Below, in pieces: positions 38,001-48,800 of a stretch of DNA of 64,000 bases. The notes beneath the pieces were generated by a model. The model did not search any database. It was not told where the DNA came from and saw only the letters and a program-made list of their open reading frames with translations. The translations under genes and the position numbers were made by a program. Numbering within the stretch: the first letter of the stretch is position 1; each line of letters begins with the position of its first letter. Origin of the DNA: Edolisoma coerulescens (Eukaryota > Chordata > Aves > Passeriformes > Campephagidae); contig VWZW01007179.1 of NCBI GenBank assembly GCA_013397115.1, forward strand, positions 1,546,176-1,610,175. The letters run 5' to 3'.

Positions 38001-40144
38001 TTGGGGTGGCTCAGGTGATCTGCCTTTTGCAACGCGTTGCCAGTTTCAATCCCAGAAGAAAACATTTTGAAAGCCTTGGGAAACACAGGCTTTGTTCCAT
38101 AAGCAGCATGACCACACAATGCTGTACCTGAGCTCATCCACCTCGGGCTTCTGCACTGAACTCTCACCTGCAGCTCCACTGGAAAACAACAGTCCCACAA
38201 TTCTTGTCTTTAAGGCTTCTAAATATTGACATAACCATTGGCAGAAGGATGATGGTGACAACTAATAGAAGCTTGTTTCCAAAATTTAGGTGTTGTTCAC
38301 ACATCTCCAATTTCTTCTTCTCCATATGGTTTAGTGGGCATGGTGGTGTTTGGTCACAGGTTGGACTTAATAATCTTGAAGGTCTTTTTCAACCTTAATG
38401 ACTCAATGATTCTATGATCCTTCACAGTCAATCTTGCCAATAAGGTTATTGACAACTACCTATGTTACACTGGTGAATAACAGAAATGCCAACAAATTAC
38501 AAGACCAGAAAAAAAAACCCAAAAAACCCCCCAAACCCAACCTAAATTTCAAATGAAAAAAAATTGTGAAAACCAGCTTAATTCCAGAACTACTTCCTCA
38601 GAACAGAAACAGCTTTTGTTTTCCTCCATGTACAACATATGAAAGGCCACTAGTTTCATGACAGAAAGTGTGTCTATCTCTTATCTTTCCAGATTGTTGT
38701 GCTAAAACCTTTGTTATAATAAAAATTATAAACATTGCAACTCTTGCCTAACACTAGCAAAAGGATGAAAAACTTCTTTTAGATAATTTACATAAAACTA
38801 GTTAAGTCAGTAAAAGTGCAGAGAGTCAAAGTACCAGGGATCTCAAAATGCAATCCTTGCTTACCCCATAAGCTCAGTAACCCTATATCTTACTAAATGT
38901 ACTAAATAATCAATACCTACATTTAAAATCTAGGTCCAGTAAAATAGAAATGGAGATTATCCACTGCAGATCATCTACCTGTGAATGACACAGGCAACTC
39001 CACAACACATCTCCCTGACTTGTCTTTCTAATACAGCTTTTAACAACACAAAAGACTTTCAGATTCTCTTTGTTCACCAGAAGGAAGTTCTTCCTGTAAA
39101 CCTGAATTCTCCTTCTCTTTGTACTTATGTCCTGATTGATCCAAACAGCAGACCACAAGCATTAAATTCCAGGGATACATCCACCCAGCAAGATTCTGGA
39201 TGGCAGTGCCCACCCAGAGCACTAAGAAGGCTGCAGTTAAGGATCAGCAGGGAAAATGATAGTCTTCCTTTGTACAGCAGTCCTCAAGTGTTTGTGCTAC
39301 ATCTTCTTCGTTAGCTCGGTTCTGCATACTTCACCTAGATCAAGCTGCCACCTTCCTCCTGCACTAAGAGTTTTTATTAGCCCTTCTAACTCCTGTCAGA
39401 TTTTCAGCAGCATTTTGCCAAAACATGGAGCGGATCTGAACACATTCCAAAGGAAATCTATCACATAACCACTGCACTGCAAGGGCACAGCCCCTAACTT
39501 CTCCACAAGGTACCGACCCATGTGGCCACACTGCCCCAACACAGCACGAACCTTTTATCGCAGCCGGCTCACACTGCAACAACTCATTCCCAGTTTGCCA
39601 CCTACTACTGCTCCCAGGCCTCTGTGGGATTCTCCGTTTCCCACTTTCTTTTTTGTTTTCCTCTAGATGCACCGGCACTAATTACAAACATCTCTGTGAT
39701 TACAAACCCACCGCCGTCACCACCACCTGCAAACTTCACCGGAGCGCTCTCGCAGGGCTCACCGGACAAACCGGGGGTGTGCATTGAAAAAAGCGGGGTG
39801 CACGTCCGGAACCCGGGGCGCTCACCCAGGACCCGGGGCGCTCACCCAGGACCCGGGCGCAGCTCTCCCGGGAGCAGCTCCGGCCCCGACCCGCTCCGCT
39901 CCGGCCGCCGGGACAGGCGCCGCTGCCCCCGCCGGTACCGCCGGGCTCGCCCGGACCCCCGCACCGAGCCCGCAGCCCCGGTACCGCTGCGCGGCGCGTT
40001 CCGCAGGGAGGGACACGGCAACTTTCTCACCGCAGGAGCGAGCAGTTCCCTCTCTTTGTCTGCGCTGCCCGGCCCGGTGCCCCTCAGCCCTCCCCGGGGT
40101 CCCCGCTCCTCCCGCCGTTCCCCCCGGCGGACCCCCCGCCCCTG
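22844..40144 (-). CDS. METTL9: METTL9, protein-histidine methyltransferase; exon 1 truncated by an assembly gap
   Basis: METTL9 (DREV) is an S-adenosylmethionine-dependent enzyme that forms 1-methylhistidine in His-x-His motifs (established). Coding exons run 40031->40144 (partial), 36507-36697, 34099-34308, 33517-33701 and 22844-23049; exons 2-5 give 263 residues against 318 for the full human protein. Phases agree at each junction. Exon 3 carries the SAM-binding motif I (RLLDLGAGDGEVTK) and the ATELSETM segment; exon 4 has VISCLNLLDRCDQPLT; the protein ends VLDDAVFVLKPV. All are nearly identical to human METTL9. Intron 4 (23050-33516) contains IGSF6 on the opposite strand. The start codon is not visible and probably lies in the gap at 40145-40756. 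Confidence 0.97.
23804..23867 (+). CDS. IGSF6: IGSF6 exon 1 (start codon, leader)
   Basis: ATG at 23804 gives MALFNKLQNVLMAFDWILYG A plus one nucleotide before donor GTAAGA. Length, phase and the terminal Gly-Ala match the human first exon. An alternative in-frame ATG (MAFDW) lies 11 codons later. Confidence 0.75.
23804..29843 (+). CDS. IGSF6: IGSF6, immunoglobulin-superfamily receptor, complete in 6 exons
   Basis: IGSF6 (DORA) is a type I membrane receptor of dendritic and myeloid cells with one V-type Ig domain (established; ligand not known to me). Exons: 23804-23867, 25472-25822, 26727-26833, 27884-27937, 28581-28664, 29805-29843; 699 nt including stop, 232 residues (human 241). Order: leader ending LYGAG (about 1-25); Ig domain about 27-138 with the disulfide pair Cys50 (SLTCTF) and Cys114 (DNAVYICGIAF) and core Trp66 (VLWFRF); transmembrane helix about 150-172 (IIMIITSSLLFLYSSAVL); cytoplasmic tail with SGRKIFQAIAQEL and C-terminal DTVYQNR, a YxN-type motif. 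The whole gene lies antisense within METTL9 intron 4, as in mammals. Confidence 0.95.
25472..25822 (+). CDS. IGSF6: IGSF6 exon 2 (Ig V-type domain)
   Basis: The acceptor is CCTTCCCAACAG and the donor GTCAGT. It reads (G)VAGHCQVTVTQPRFQQADSS... and ends GDGTVLTVT. VTVTQP, TCTFSASGC, WFRF and YICGIAF are the IGSF6 signature blocks. Confidence 0.96.
26727..26833 (+). CDS. IGSF6: IGSF6 exon 3 (transmembrane segment)
   Basis: The acceptor is AATAAAG, with weak pyrimidines nearest the site, and the donor is GTAGGC. It reads (G)SGKQHSNGKLIIMIITSSL, continues hydrophobic to VLTSFVVYK and ends in phase 0. Confidence 0.9.
27884..27937 (+). CDS. IGSF6: IGSF6 exon 4
   Basis: The acceptor is TCTCCCTCCAG and the donor GTATGT. 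Its 18 codons, LKPKLLKKSEKDQTTENC, form a basic juxtamembrane tail segment. Confidence 0.85.
28581..28664 (+). CDS. IGSF6: IGSF6 exon 5
   Basis: The acceptor is TAATTTGCAG and the donor GTGAGT. Its 28 codons begin KINSGRKIFQAIAQELQKQR and end HSQQP, matching the ARRIFQEIAQEL block of human IGSF6. Confidence 0.93.
28852..28880. repeat. (TG)n/(CA)n near-palindromic dinucleotide repeat
   Basis: ATGTGTGTGTATACATATAC is followed by ACACACAA. It lies in IGSF6 intron 5. Confidence 0.8.
29805..29843 (+). CDS. IGSF6: IGSF6 exon 6 (stop codon)
   Basis: The acceptor is TTCTTTCCCTAG. It reads DDVEDDTVYQNR and stops at TGA 29841-29843. The acidic residues before a tyrosine followed by x-Asn resemble the NTYENR tail of human IGSF6. 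Confidence 0.88.
   Translation, partial: DDVEDDTVYQNR
30235..30240 (+). terminator. IGSF6: IGSF6 poly(A) signal
   Basis: AATAAA lies about 390 nt after the stop codon, followed by T- and G-rich sequence (GGTTTGGTCATGTG) as expected downstream of a cleavage site. Confidence 0.65.
30241..33516. other. METTL9 intron 4, part 5' of IGSF6's end, no exon seen
   Basis: No coding feature is supported. A 130-codon open frame on the minus strand (31011-31403) has no recognisable motif and no good flanking splice sites in the METTL9 phase. Confidence 0.5.
33517..33701 (-). CDS. METTL9: METTL9 coding exon 4
   Basis: The acceptor is CCTTTCACAG and the donor GTAAGT. After one nucleotide completing Arg it reads [20 protein letters not shown] and ends LPFHPYVEN plus one nucleotide. 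Confidence 0.97.
34099..34308 (-). CDS. METTL9: METTL9 coding exon 3 (SAM-binding motif)
   Basis: The acceptor is TACATTTCAG and the donor GTATTG. It reads (G)LLGRGSMFVFSPEQFQRLL, includes the glycine-rich motif I LDLGAGDGE and ends IWQLQKKKY plus AG. Confidence 0.97.
34581..34622. repeat. A-run followed by purine tract
   Basis: Twelve A are followed by GGAAGGGGAAGAGAAAGAGA. This could be a retroposed poly(A) remnant or a simple repeat. The surrounding METTL9 intron 2 (34309-36506) is purine-rich on this strand and holds no exon. Confidence 0.7.
36182..36192. repeat. G homopolymer (11 G)
   Basis: A single run of 11 G, flanked by T and AAGAAAG, lies in METTL9 intron 2. Confidence 0.95.
36507..36697 (-). 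CDS. METTL9: METTL9 coding exon 2
   Basis: The acceptor is CTTTCTCTAG and the donor GTAAGT. It reads WYVCNTEQLSESLQPIFVQS, then YLDQGTQIFLNNSIEKSGWL, and ends FSLFMSRTSIN plus GG. It is phase 0 at its start. Confidence 0.97.
38328..38419 (+). repeat. CR1 LINE 3'-end fragment
   Basis: The sequence runs GGTTTAGTGGGCATGGTGGT, GGTTGGACTTAATAATCTTG, AAGGTCTTTTTCAACCTTAA and ends ATGATTCTATGAT. This is the standard avian CR1 3' terminus, in METTL9 intron 1. Confidence 0.92.
39811..39857. repeat. 20-bp tandem repeat, 2.35 copies, in the CpG island
   Basis: The unit ACCCGGGGCGCTCACCCAGG occurs at 39811-39830 and 39831-39850, with seven further matching bases. On the minus strand each unit contains TGG|GTGAGC, a splice-donor-like string. 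Confidence 0.85.
40031..40144 (-). CDS. METTL9: Probable METTL9 coding exon 1, 3' part (5' part in gap)
   Basis: Upstream of a donor GCG|GTGAGA the minus strand is open in the phase needed by exon 2 and would end ADKERELLAPA before WYVC. The frame stays open for 38 codons to the edge of the N run, is rich in Arg and Gly, and sits in a CpG island. Human exon 1 supplies about 55 residues, so the initiator and leader would be in the gap. There is no sequence match to prove it; phase, donor and position are the evidence. Confidence 0.5.
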
Positions 40145-40756
40145 NNNNNNNNNNNNNNNNNNNNNNNNNNNNNNNNNNNNNNNNNNNNNNNNNNNNNNNN
40201 NNNNNNNNNNNNNNNNNNNNNNNNNNNNNNNNNNNNNNNNNNNNNNNNNNNNNNNNNNNNNNNNNNNNNNNNNNNNNNNNNNNNNNNNNNNNNNNNNNNN
40301 NNNNNNNNNNNNNNNNNNNNNNNNNNNNNNNNNNNNNNNNNNNNNNNNNNNNNNNNNNNNNNNNNNNNNNNNNNNNNNNNNNNNNNNNNNNNNNNNNNNN
40401 NNNNNNNNNNNNNNNNNNNNNNNNNNNNNNNNNNNNNNNNNNNNNNNNNNNNNNNNNNNNNNNNNNNNNNNNNNNNNNNNNNNNNNNNNNNNNNNNNNNN
40501 NNNNNNNNNNNNNNNNNNNNNNNNNNNNNNNNNNNNNNNNNNNNNNNNNNNNNNNNNNNNNNNNNNNNNNNNNNNNNNNNNNNNNNNNNNNNNNNNNNNN
40601 NNNNNNNNNNNNNNNNNNNNNNNNNNNNNNNNNNNNNNNNNNNNNNNNNNNNNNNNNNNNNNNNNNNNNNNNNNNNNNNNNNNNNNNNNNNNNNNNNNNN
40701 NNNNNNNNNNNNNNNNNNNNNNNNNNNNNNNNNNNNNNNNNNNNNNNNNNNNNNNN
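40145..40756. other. Assembly gap (612 N)
   Basis: This is a run of N inside a very GC-rich island. The long open frames reported through it are artefacts of translating N. Confidence 0.99.
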
Positions 40757-40900
40757 GGGGGGCGCGGGGCTGAGGGGCCGGGAGCCGCAGGTCAATACAA
40801 TTGTTTGTAAAGGGCCGGCAGCGAGCGGGGTCCGTGGTTTTATCGGATTTGATGGCTGGGATCCAGCCCCTTCCTTTCCTGGTGAGGATGGCACTGGAGG

Positions 40901-43900
40901 TCAGACCCCTCTGGCTTTTACCTGGAACCTCCTCTGCTCAAGCAGTGATCACATCCAGCCTTGCTTATCCTGGGAAATCAGCAAAACCAGAGCCACAACA
41001 GAATACTGCCAGAGGATTTTTGTGTTCAGTTCATTTTCACTGATGTTTAACCTCCTTGAGGAAAGTTTTTGACTTGAGAGCTTTAGACAGTTTTCCACTG
41101 AAGGTTGGGGTTTTTCTCTCCAAGAGCTAGATGGGCTAGATTGCCTTTTTGGTCTATTTTTATGTGGCTTGGGATTAAGACTCTCCTTTCCATGTGTGTC
41201 CTTATTTGTAAAGACAGACTAGTTTATTTTTTCCCTCCAGGAATAAAACAACTTTGTAATCAAAATCCAAAATGACAAAAGCTAAATTTGCTGTTTTTTA
41301 AACAGACATCTGCTCACAATGTTATAAACCAATGAATAAAATTGCTTCAGGTTAGTTACATGTTGTTCACAGGGAAACATATCTTGGTTTTTTCACACAA
41401 AAAATACAGATAATTGATTGCGTACCACATAAATTAAGAAATCTGCTAGCTTTTGTCTTTGCATCGTTAGCGTAAAACCTGGGTGTGTTTTAATGAGATT
41501 TTTCAAAATTCCTACCCAGTGTTACATTTGTCATTAATATTCTGATGCAGTAGTTGTATACTCAGCATATTTTTCTCTTGACAAGCTATAAAGAACTCAC
41601 TATTCATGCATATTTAGGTAATAATTTTGATGTACAGTCATTTGCATGTAAGCTGGTGGAGTTGTAACCAACTGCTGGCCAATCTCAGCAAACCATTTGT
41701 GGTGTAAGTGTATTGCTTTGTCATTCAAAGCAACCCCTGGGCTGGGAGAGGATTTCCAGAAATCATGGAATCACTTCTTTCCTACTTTCTGCTGCACTAT
41801 TTGGATGGCTTTTTTTCTTTGCCTTGATGGAAAATTTCTATAATCAGCAGAATCCCTGAAGCCTAAAAGGTCCCAAACACACCCAAAGGGTTTAACACAG
41901 CCCTTCCTGCTTTGAGGTGATCCCAAGGGGCCTGGAGCAGGCTCGGTGGCAGGGCTGGCTGCTCTGCCTCATGTAGTCTGTGATGTAAATCCTCAGATTT
42001 CCCAATAAAATGCAGCTATAAAACAACTTTCCCTTCTATTATTTAAACATTAGCAAGAAAGGGATTACCAGAAAGAGGTCTTTAAGGTAAACACAGGTAT
42101 CTACAATCCTCTCCCCCAAAGATTGGGGGTCTGTGCAGAGCCTTAGGACAACTCCCCCCACTCTCAGTTGTACGTTCCTTTACAAAACCAGCTGGAATTC
42201 TTTTGCCTTCATGTACTACTGAGCATGTTCCCCAAGCTGGCTTAATTCTGCAAGGAAGTGCCTGGAAGTACTTGTGGAGATGTGGCTTATCTTAAGTGTT
42301 CCTTCCCCTTCCTGCCTGCCTTTCCTGACAGCTCCCATTAGGCTGCAGAACTGCATTCAAACATAAACATTCCTCCCAGCCACGTCAACACAGGACATTC
42401 ATGAATTACTGAGCAGTCCCAAAATCTGGGCAGCAGGAGACTGGGAAGGTCATTTTGTACAGGATCAGAACAGAGGTGGGTCTGTGAGCTCCACAAAACG
42501 TCATTTTTCCCCACTTAAAATTAAATGTGCTTTGTTGTTGTTTCTTCAATATTTCCACTCTATCACTGACCATATGTTATATCACTACTATATTAGACTA
42601 ACATCCTTTAGTGTCTGTTAGGCAGCATCCTCTTAAGTCCAGCAGACACTTCTACTTATTGATTTTCAATAAATAAAATTCATTCCGTGTATTAACTTCC
42701 ATATTCTCAGAATTTATAGAGGAACTCGAGGAATGGGATTCAAGCATCACATTCCTCCTCCTCTGAACTTAGCACAGCATTTCATATTTTATACTATACA
42801 CACACTTATAGCCTCTTTATCAGTTACGAGACTATTTTAGACACTCTTAAATTATCAAGATTAAACTGAGGCACTTTTCCAGCAGTGGGAGTTCAAGCTC
42901 AGACACTGCTGGCTAATAAGGAGAGAAAGCAGGGAAACCAGCTGTTGCAAGACACTGAACTTTTGCCTTTGATCATCCTTTACTTGATTCACAGCCAAAA
43001 CCAATCATGCAGGTTCAGCAGAAGATAACAAAGTTTAGTGGGTGACAGAGAAATGGAGAATAAGCAATGTCAGTCACAGCTCAGTGCCAACCTTCTGTTC
43101 CTGTAGGAAGACCACCACCCAAATTTAAAGCACTTTTCCACTCCTCTCTGGGACTGACTATTGATGCTCTGAAAGACATTTCTCCTGCCCTTTATAGCAA
43201 GGGAAATAGGACAGACAAATGGGAGAATAATGCATAATAAATTTGGAAAATTATTAATCTTTTACATATTAAATAAATTGTATTTCTCAGGGTTTTTTTT
43301 CTAAGCTGGTTTACTCTACATTGTCTCCTATCTTCAGGCTGTCTTGCTTAGAAATCTTTGATTATGTACTTTTCCTATCTGAATTCTAGAGATGCAGCAG
43401 TTTGTAGAGCCTGTTCAAACAGTGCATTGAGTCATATCACTCCTTACTCCTTTCTCATTTCAGCAAATTTATGGTAACTTTACCAGACATTGTCCAGAAA
43501 AAATAATTCTGATGATTTCAAAGAATTCTTGATGTAATTTTGACTCTTAAAACCACTTATTACATTTCCTGTTGTACAGCATGGTACTCTTCCAGTCGTA
43601 CACTATATTCTAATAACATTAAAAATAACTCACACAGTCACCTAACAAACCCTATTTGCAATACAGTAATATTATATTTTTGTATATGTTAAAATATATA
43701 TTCTATGAGGATAGAATGAACATGGGAAATTTAGGAAATACAGAAACAGTAAAGAAAAAAGGGACTATTTTACATTATTACCATTTTAAAGGAGCTGTCA
43801 GGGAGAAGACTGTTTCATATAATGAAGCAAAGATTATATTAACTTAAATTCCTTCGACTTTTGCTCCTGCCTCTCAGACACAAAATAAATACGTACAATG

Positions 43901-44746
43901 CAGGAAATCTTATCAAATTCAAAACCTAAACACACAGGCCATATCTGCTCTGGTATTTGTATTTACCTCTCCACAGAGTATTTACACAAGTGCTGCTGTA
44001 TGTGTACATAATGCTGTTAGCAGGCACAATGCAAGTGGGCAACAGTATCTCTGACAAGACAGATAAAAACCAGATAAGGCAACTTCAAACTTCACCCCAG
44101 TTCTGGCTTCTTACACTTTAACATAAATCTTCATATTCCTATCAAAGGATTCATTTGGATTTCTAAATATTTAATGATGCTCTCCTGCTTTTACACTCAT
44201 CGCCTTGAAAGCACTTCACACTTCAAAAAAGGCAAGGAAATGATGTTATTTCTACTCTGCAAATGTAGAAAACCAGGCACAAATGAATGGTTTTTTCAAC
44301 TCTGGTATTTTAAATCTCGAACTTCTTCATTAAATTATGCTCGTGTCCACCAAAATGCAGAGCCATTTCTTACCCTCCTTTCTTGTCCAAGTTACCTGGC
44401 ACTGTAAATGTAAATGTAAATGTAAATGGAGTAAATGTAGAGCCTTGGAAATAAGCTGGCTCAGCCCTTTAGAACTGGAATCTACACAATGCTCTTGTAC
44501 TTTCAAGTGGCACTCCCTAACAAAGGTGCTACTAAAACTGTGTTTGCCCAGGCAAAACAAAATACAAAAATGCAGTGATTGTATTATGCTAAAGGTATTA
44601 TTCACTGCACAATTACACTGTGAATATATTGGAGGAAGAATAGTATTGATTAAATGGGAGTATTGTAAACATGCTAATATTTATTATCATTACAACGTGT
44701 GAAATGAAGAGAGGACTCCATGTTTCTGAAATTTTGTCAAAACCCC
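40901..44746. other. METTL9-MFSD13B intergenic DNA
   Basis: No exon was found. The stretch is AT-rich and holds the hexanucleotide repeat at 44403 listed separately. Confidence 0.5.
44403..44428. repeat. (TGTAAA)4 hexanucleotide repeat
   Basis: Four perfect TGTAAA units are followed by TG. A degraded unit (GTAAATG) follows at 44431-44437. It lies just beyond the likely 3' end of MFSD13B. Confidence 0.95.
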
Positions 44747-44752
44747 TTTATT
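44747..44752 (-). terminator. MFSD13B: Candidate MFSD13B poly(A) signal
   Basis: TTTATT on the plus strand is AATAAA on the minus strand, followed in transcript direction by GGGGTTTTG, a GU-rich downstream element. The 3' UTR would be about 970 nt. Confidence 0.5.
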
Positions 44753-45721
44753 TTATAAAAATCACAGGATCCATTTAAAAGCTTGACTGAATATATTCTG
44801 GTAAGAATGAATTAGAAATTAACTAACTTCAACTTGATGATTCAGAAATCAATTGCCACACACCAAATGAGTTTGCCAACGAAACACCACTGAACAGGTC
44901 GAGCTTGGTTTAGTCACTGTGGGTGCTTAGATTTGTCCAAGAGCTGAACCTTACACCCACAGATTAAAGCTCTCCTTGCCACAATGACATTTTGTACGAA
45001 GCACTAACAATATGATACCTTCAAAATTATTTTCCCATTTAAAGCCAGAAAACTGCACTGACCTTCCACCAACCAGAGACATTCAGAAAGCCAGGGAGGA
45101 CTTATGGAGCTTTTTCCATATTCAGCAACACTGAACAGCATTTTAATCTTTTCCTTCTTTAGATTTTCACAGACTTTCACAGGGTACTTAATTACTCTCA
45201 GCTCTTCCCGTGGTAGCTGTCAGATTTGTCTTGATACTGGCCAGCTAGACACCATTTAAATTTTTCTCTTCATCTCCCTGCCATCCATGAGGGATGTCCA
45301 CCAGGATCTTCCAGATTAACTTCAGAGATCTGCCATTTTATCAGCATGGCAAAATTAATCCACCAGTAAGCTTATAAAAATACAGTTCCCTTGAATTCCA
45401 GGTGCTGGGTTGGGATTCCTTTCCCTGATCTGCCATATCCTTTCTTCAAATGAGTTAACAGGAGTCATTATATGCCAGAAATTACTTTAAATAAAGTAAT
45501 TAAGGATAAAACCCATTAATGGAAAGCAACCAAACTAGGAAAAACTCTGTGTAGGCTCAGCATCAAGGCTGATGTGACTTAGAGTCTACAGAGACTGAAA
45601 ATGCAGCTTTACTGAAACAGCTCAAGCTGTGTTTCAGCTTGCAATGTTGCTTTCTCACATGAAAAACTTACTGAACTCTTCTGGGGTTCAGCAGGAGATG
45701 CACTGACCACTGGCTGCACAT

Positions 45722-45851
45722 TCAGTGTGGAGCTGCCACGTGGCTGTTCTGGATGGAAAAGGGAGTCCAGGCCAGGATCTGCAGGACTGTGATGCAGAGG
45801 GGAACCAGACAGACCAGGTAGAACATGGCATCGTGGAGATCTAAGAAAGAC
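45722..45851 (-). CDS. MFSD13B: MFSD13B exon 6 (stop codon), NAGNAG acceptor
   Basis: It reads (K)SFLDLHDAMFYLVCLVPLCI and ends HVAAPH-TGA at 45722-45724. The acceptor region is TTTCAGCAG|G; using the first CAG moves the exon start to 45854 and replaces Lys by Asn-Arg without a frame change. Confidence 0.88.
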
Positions 45852-48800
45852 CTGCTGAAACAAATGAGAACACAGCTTTCAATAGGAGGATTAACTTCCA
45901 TGGTCACTAAACAAGTTATTTTTAAAGCATTCCCATGATATACACATAGACATGCTACTCTACAGTCAATTCTAATCAAAAGAAATAGAAATATCTTGTG
46001 TATTTTCTAATTCTGCACACAAATATGTATTTTATGTTGTTTTCTCTAGCTGTGAGGAATTCAGACAATTAGCACACAAAGAGTTAATTTTAATACACTG
46101 TAGGCAACCTAAGAAATCCTGTTCACTACTTTCCTGCTCATCTGTATTATGTAATACAGAAATCAATTTAAGCAAATTTCATCCAATTACAGAACAGAGC
46201 ATCCGAAAAGCTTTAGTAGGACTGAAAAATCTGGAAGAGAAAGAAAAGCAGAAAATAGAAGCAAACATTTTAACATGACATCAATTTATTTAAGTTGAAA
46301 TTTGTGCTATCAACTATCCATAGTGTGTTGTTTTAGCTGCTGAGTGCTAGATAGAAGTAATGATAATTGCACAAAATTCAGGTGTGGTTTCAAGGGCTGT
46401 TTGAAATATCAAGCCTTATTTCATTTGGTTTCAAAATAAATGATTACAAGATAATATAAGCCATAAAAAGAATACATGTCAAATTAACACTCATTTTCAT
46501 TTTTTCTAATGAATGCATGGCATTTCCTCATCTAAATCTTCTCTAATGAAAAAGAAATAAAGGCATCAGCAAATATGAATCAAAAAAGAAAATACAGGAT
46601 TTAAATGAGCTCCCTTTTATGAGCAGTATGGTTTCTGACAGCTCAACGCATGCATTTTGGCATTCATCTAGTAGCTGGAATCATTATCTACTTGCATTTT
46701 GTTAATTATGGGATTCTAATTACTTAAATATCAGGAAAGTCAACTCAAGCTGAGAAACAGCCCCTAAGTGAACTTTCTCTCCATGAGGCAGTTTATGTTA
46801 CTTTCTAATTTTTCTCCTTAGCATTCAGGGATGAGATAAGAGACCCACAGAACAGCTATGGACATGATCCAAAAAAACTGAAATCTGCGAAAAAAACCCC
46901 AAACCTCAAGGAGGTTTTTGAATAAAACCTAAGAGCTCCTCTGAATGATGAAAGAATCAACTCATGTCTCACTCGGTTTAACAGAAAAAATGTTTGCAAC
47001 CTCCAACAAAGCCCAGATCCCGTCCTGAGTACAGACAGGGGCTCATAAACGAGCACAGTTTATCTCAAGTCATGTTCATGCTAATGCTACATGAGAAAAC
47101 AAAAGCCCACAGGCTCACAAGTGAATCACTTCATCACCCAGGCAATTGCATTTATGACTGGAAGTGTTCACTAGCAGGCCACTGGTCCATGGCCAATGTT
47201 TATTGGCAGTGACAGTAATTTACCATTTGGAGTTGTTTACTGGCCTGTATCCAACTGCATTTCCAGGGCACCTACAAGGGAAGGAGCCCACATCATGCCC
47301 AGCCCTGGCACAGCTGCCCCAGGGACTGCAGGAGCAGTGCCAGCAGGGAGGCCACAGACACATTATTTAAGCTAAGGATGAGAACAGGACTCAGACACAG
47401 CTAACAGGACCTTGGGGCTTGCATTTGGCCTGTTGTGCACACTAAAGAGGATTACAGTTTTCAGAACTAACATTATTCTGTCTTTACACAAAGAACATCT
47501 GCAAAATCGCTCACACTCTGCAATCCTGATTTGGTTTCACTGGAACAATGCTGATTTAAGAAAATAATATTACCTACTGTACTGTAAAACCTTAAGTTAT
47601 TGCAGGAATTATGAAAAAATATCTATAATAAAGAAAACAAGGAATGGGAAAATATTTCATTAAGGGACTGGGATAAATCAAGAGCAGAGCTTGGATCAGG
47701 ATTACAGCAGAACAAGTAACTTCAGAAATTTCCACACCTACGTTTCTTTTTGCACACACAGGAATAAAACACACAATGTTTCCCTAAACAGCCCTAAAAT
47801 CACTCTGAACAGAATGTCATGTAGTTCAGTAATCAATATGAAAGCATTAACAGTTTAAAGTGCCTTCAATAAATAATGAAGAGTTGCTGCCAAATAACTT
47901 TGTTCTGAAGAATGAATTTGAAAAGCCCTTTCAAGAGAAGCTGGTGGTAGTTGCAGTGGCTCTCCAGAAGAGGGAGGTTTTAAACTAGGCATCTTTTCCA
48001 TAGCAAAGGAAAAAAAAATTCAAGCCAAACTAAAAAAACCCAAAACCAAACAAGAACAAAAACCATCTCAAGCCATACAGGGCACGTACTGCTTTGCTGT
48101 GATGATGGAAGAAAGGAAAAATCAGGACACTCCATTCTGCAACGTGTGGATGCTGAAAGCTGGGTTGCAGAGAGATTTTCCAGCTTTCTGCCTCTGTCTG
48201 TGAGAAAGTCTTTGCTTTCTCACAGAAACTGGCTGAAAACAGTCAGAAGTTTCTGTAAACTAATTCCTTTATCTTGCAGGTGCAAGATTGTTGTGCAGTG
48301 TTGTTATGATACTGACCAGAGAAATATTTTGAAATGGGTGTTGTAAGATCTAACCCACCATTCTAAGGAGGTTGGTGATCAGAGACCAATGGCCTTGTGC
48401 CATTCAAGCGGACTAAGATATAAAAACCAATCTGTAAATTAATAAATAATTCCTTTTCCTCCTGGACTGGAATCTGTGCCGTTCCTAGTACAACAGGGAC
48501 AGCAAAGTACTGCTCGAATTTTAAGGATATTAAAGAACACTTTCCAGGACAAAGTGCTCAACTTCTGTGTAGTGACCACATTTCCTAAGGATGTGGCACA
48601 AGGTGTGAGCAGAGGGGAAGGATCCCCTCTGAGCTGCTGGCAGTACTCTGCCTAATGCAGCCCCAGGCCCCATCCCAGCCCGTTCCTGCAGCCTGCCCCT
48701 CTGTGCACCTGCCACAGCCCCGCTCTGTGTCATCCCCAGACTTCCTGAGGGTCCATCCTGCCCCATCATCCAGGTCACTGAGGAATGCAGCCCAGGGAGG

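Larger units (their letters stand above)
39770..40900. promoter_or_regulatory. METTL9: CpG island of METTL9, interrupted by a gap
   Basis: Dense CpG sequence flanks both sides of the N run. It is at the expected 5' end of the minus-strand METTL9 gene. Confidence 0.75.

Noticed and set aside
39522..41072. Open frames of 329-516 codons through the METTL9 island on both strands
   Set aside because: More than 200 of the codons are translated N; the visible ends have no homology that I recognise.
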